From Syntrophomonas sp. UBA4807 (lineage in GTDB: Bacteria; Bacillota; Syntrophomonadia; Syntrophomonadales; Syntrophomonadaceae), in assembly GCA_002402575.1 (NCBI GenBank), contig DHGD01000168.1:1-7816 (forward strand): a stretch of 7,816 bases of DNA, in the 5' to 3' direction. The translations under genes and the position numbers were made by a program. Of this stretch, positions 6,365 through 7,816 are shown piece by piece; positions within the stretch are counted from its first letter, which is position 1, and the number at the start of each line of letters is the position of its first letter. The notes beneath the pieces are model-generated. The model saw only the letters and a program-made list of their open reading frames with translations, was not told the origin of the DNA and did not search any database.

Positions 6365-6385
6365 CGGGCATGACCGGACTGCCCG
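6365..6385 (-). other. Small hairpin between hydrolase and flavodiiron genes
   Basis: CGGGCA (6365-6370) and TGCCCG (6380-6385) form a six-pair GC-rich stem around nine bases. No T run follows on the minus strand, so it should not terminate transcription. It could tune mRNA processing within the presumed two-gene transcript. Confidence 0.35.
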
Positions 6386-6396
6386 CATCACTATGG

Positions 6397-7410
6397 CTAT
6401 TCCCCAGCTTGTTGAATCACGCCGCCATCAGGTGCGGCCTGGAAATAAAGCACGCCCTCTTCCTCGCTCATAATCAATTGCCCCCTGACCACCAGGTGAT
6501 AGAGATGGGCCAAAGCCTCGGCACAGGCATGCATTTTCTGATTGAGGGGGAATTCATCCCAGTGCTTATAGCTCAAATCCCATGGTATGCGCCGGGCCAC
6601 CTGAACGGTGGTCTTCTTATCTTCCCCCAGGGCCTGCAATACGTCCTGCAGCCGGCGGCCATGGTGCTCTTTAATCTCTCTTATCCTTCCCCGCATATCG
6701 GTGATGAGATTGCGATGCCCCGGCAGGACCAATTCAACATCCAAAGCCGCTATTTTATCCAGACTGGGCAGGTATTGGCCCAAGGGATCATATTGAAAAC
6801 TCCACAGCCCGATGTTGGGGGTGATTTTATCCAGGATATGGTCGCCGGCGATAAGGATTTTATGTTCAGCTTCATAAAGGCACATATGACCGGCGGTATG
6901 CCCTGGAGTGGCGACAGCCCGCCAGGTATAGCCTCCTTTTGACAGGATGTCTCCGTCAAGGACCACAGTTATAGGAACACAGGCGCGATCCGCATATTTG
7001 GCCGTCGCCTCTTCCTGGGGACAGTTGGGAGCGCCATCCAAGAGCAGACCGCTGCGCTGCAGAAGCTGACCCGCCGTATTGATAAACACGTTTTCCCGCA
7101 TATTGGCTTCAAATACCAAGGCGTCATCCTTACCCATCCACACGGTGTCGCCGGGACGAAAGAGATGCTGAACCAGACCGGAATGGTCGGTATGCAAATG
7201 GGTGATAAACAGGTCGGTCTCCTTCATACTTACGCCCAAATCAAAAAGGGCCTTGTCCATGGCAACCTGGCAGGCCTCCAGATTGAAGCCAGTGTCAATG
7301 AGGAGATTTCTGTCGGGGTCTTTGATGAGGTATGAGTTCAAGATTCGCAGCGGATTTTCGGGCAAAGGTATCTTAATTAAAAAAATATTGGGAAGGACTT
7401 GCTCAATCAT
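6397..7410 (-). CDS. Metallo-beta-lactamase-fold hydrolase with C-terminal helical/winged-helix domain
   Basis: This 337-residue cytoplasmic metal hydrolase belongs to the glyoxalase II/LACTB2-like part of the family and resembles the TTHA1429-like group. The metal site is complete: H71, H73, D75 and H76 in THLHTDH, H171 in PGHTAGH, D190 in AGDH and H232 in PGH. About 100 residues after H232 form a helical, winged-helix-like C-terminal region, as in the BLACT_WH proteins. No signal peptide is seen. The substrate cannot be read from sequence; thioesters or other small esters are the usual guess. The ATG at 7410-7408 has a strong GGAGGAG site seven bases upstream. It is the first gene of the presumed operon with the flavodiiron protein, whose own lactamase-like domain shares the fold but uses iron for a redox reaction. 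The different motif surroundings (no rubredoxin or flavin parts) make a redox role here unlikely. Confidence 0.9.
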   Translation of the reverse strand: MIEQVLPNIFLIKIPLPENPLRILNSYLIKDPDRNLLIDTGFNLEACQVAMDKALFDLGVSMKETDLFITHLHTDHSGLVQHLFRPGDTVWMGKDDALVFEANMRENVFINTAGQLLQRSGLLLDGAPNCPQEEATAKYADRACVPITVVLDGDILSKGGYTWRAVATPGHTAGHMCLYEAEHKILIAGDHILDKITPNIGLWSFQYDPLGQYLPSLDKIAALDVELVLPGHRNLITDMRGRIREIKEHHGRRLQDVLQALGEDKKTTVQVARRIPWDLSYKHWDEFPLNQKMHACAEALAHLYHLVVRGQLIMSEEEGVLYFQAAPDGGVIQQAGE

Positions 7411-7417
7411 AGTAATT

Positions 7418-7424
7418 CTCCTCC
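7418..7424 (-). promoter_or_regulatory. Ribosome binding site of the hydrolase gene
   Basis: GGAGGAG on the minus strand stands seven bases before the ATG at 7410. It supports this start over later in-frame ATGs. Confidence 0.88.
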
Positions 7425-7430
7425 GTTAAC

Positions 7431-7452
7431 GCCCCGTTTTTTTTAAGGGGGC
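7431..7452 (-). other. Leader hairpin with an A8 loop upstream of the hydrolase ribosome site
   Basis: GCCCC (7431-7435) pairs with GGGGC (7448-7452). On the minus strand the loop carries a run of eight A. The hairpin ends six bases before the GGAGGAG site. It could affect ribosome access. The reverse orientation places T8 inside the loop, so it is not a terminator in either direction. Confidence 0.35.
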
Positions 7453-7673
7453 TCTCTGGTACCGCTTCTTCGGGTAGGCATTCGAAGGCGGCTTCATAAT
7501 AATGGAAATACGCTTTAATATTAACATAAAACCTGTTAGCCCGGTAATACCTGCTGTGCCACCGTTAATACGAAGTGGCGGCTGATAAGTACTGCTCAAA
7601 TAAAATGCGGCTTAATCTGCGCGACCAAGCCCGCGCCTTGCCGCTCAGACGGGCCATATGATTACATGCTAAA
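7453..7673. other. Gene-free stretch upstream of the hydrolase
   Basis: I see no convincing coding frame here on either strand. It contains the candidate promoter at 7496-7524, a GCCAC/GTGGC inverted repeat around 7558-7577, and otherwise mixed-composition spacer. A GGTACCGC at 7458-7465 recalls a T-box core, but nothing around it supports that. Confidence 0.5.
7496..7524 (-). promoter_or_regulatory. Candidate promoter of the hydrolase/flavodiiron operon
   Basis: On the minus strand TTAATA (complement of 7519-7524, four of six to consensus) and TATTAT (complement of 7496-7501, five of six) are 17 bases apart, about 85 bases before the hydrolase start. A perfect palindrome TTAATATTAA (7515-7524) covers the -35 and could be a regulator site. 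The -35 is weak, so this is a candidate only. Confidence 0.38.
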
Positions 7674-7690
7674 GGGGGCTTTAAGCCCCC
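7674..7690 (-). terminator. GC-rich terminator hairpin after the right-edge gene
   Basis: GGGGGCT (7674-7680) pairs with AGCCCCC (7684-7690) around a three-base loop. TTT follows on the minus strand, and this is a short T tract. It lies 34 bases beyond the stop of the minus-strand frame that enters from the right edge, which is where that gene's terminator is expected. Confidence 0.6.
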
Positions 7691-7724
7691 GCCTTCGAAC
7701 CATCCATCTTAGTCGGCATCCGCC

Positions 7725-7816
7725 TTAGTGAAGGTGGTGATGGTTTTCACCATGGTGCTCGCAGCTGACATTGCTGTCGCGTTGCTCTCCGCGCAGGTAC
7801 TTCTGCAGGACCTCTT
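7725..7816 (-). CDS. C-terminal end of an unidentified gene with a His-rich tail
   Basis: The minus-strand frame running in from the right edge gives 29 codons ending in TAA at 7727-7725. The visible part begins EVLQKYLRGEQ and ends with C-E-H-H, then G-E-N, H-H-H-L-H: seven His and one Cys in the last twelve residues. Third codon positions are almost all G or C, as in the genes to the left, while the other two frames lack this bias. A GC-rich hairpin follows 34 bases after the stop. The tail suggests metal (Ni, Zn, Co or Fe) binding or storage. The family cannot be told from this fragment. The competing frame ending at 7709 is the main alternative. Confidence 0.55.
   Translation of the reverse strand, partial: EVLQKYLRGEQRDSNVSCEHHGENHHHLH

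Noticed and set aside
6361..6942. 193-codon plus-strand frame opposite the hydrolase
   Set aside because: It is antisense to the conserved hydrolase frame and its metal motifs, and has no recognisable domain.
7458..7465. GGTACCGC resembling a second T-box core
   Set aside because: It is not preceded by Stem I or a specifier, lies between minus-strand genes and has no plus-strand gene or terminator after it.
1..7816. CRISPR arrays, tRNA or rRNA genes, insertion sequences, attachment sites
   Set aside because: No spaced direct repeats, cloverleaf sequences, transposase frames or flanking inverted repeats were seen on either strand.

Overview
This window looks like a chromosomal segment from an anaerobic, spore-former-type Firmicute (Clostridia or a Syntrophomonas/Pelotomaculum-like lineage). 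That is an inference from four things: a tRNA-sensing T-box leader, strong AGGAGG-type ribosome binding sites, a TTG start codon, and a very large flavodiiron oxygen/NO-scavenging fusion protein typical of strict anaerobes. No rRNA, tRNA, CRISPR array, transposase or phage gene is visible.

Layout. Bases 1-548 hold a possible 5' tip of a divergent minus-strand gene (1-17), a sigma-A-like promoter (175-204) and a complete tryptophan-type T-box leader with specifier UGG, antiterminator and terminator (about 211-470). This leader controls trpB2 (549-1916, plus strand), a PLP-dependent tryptophan synthase beta chain of the TrpB2 type. A strong hairpin terminator follows. The remaining genes read on the minus strand. 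These are a compact DEAD-box RNA helicase (2214-3365, TTG start), an 871-residue flavodiiron protein fused to two short-spaced rubredoxins and an NADH:rubredoxin reductase module (3692-6307), and a metallo-beta-lactamase-fold hydrolase (6397-7410). At the right edge is the C-terminal 29 codons of a gene with a His-rich tail (7725-7816), followed by its own GC-rich terminator hairpin.

How the genes work together. The hydrolase and the flavodiiron protein are 89 bases apart, read in the same direction and have no terminator between them, so they are probably one transcript. A candidate promoter lies near 7496-7524 and a clear minus-strand terminator near 3493-3538. The flavodiiron protein carries every module needed to pass electrons from NAD(P)H through FAD, rubredoxin iron and FMN to a diiron site, so it should be a one-polypeptide O2 (or NO) reductase. 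trpB2 stands alone without trpA, and its T-box means it is made when charged tRNA-Trp is scarce. The helicase is a separate transcription unit facing trpB2 tail to tail.

Overall the window is mostly recognisable housekeeping and stress-response content. The most notable items are the double-rubredoxin flavodiiron fusion (with an unusual Asp in its NAD-binding glycine motif), the Trp T-box in front of a lone trpB2, and the His-rich tail at the right edge.
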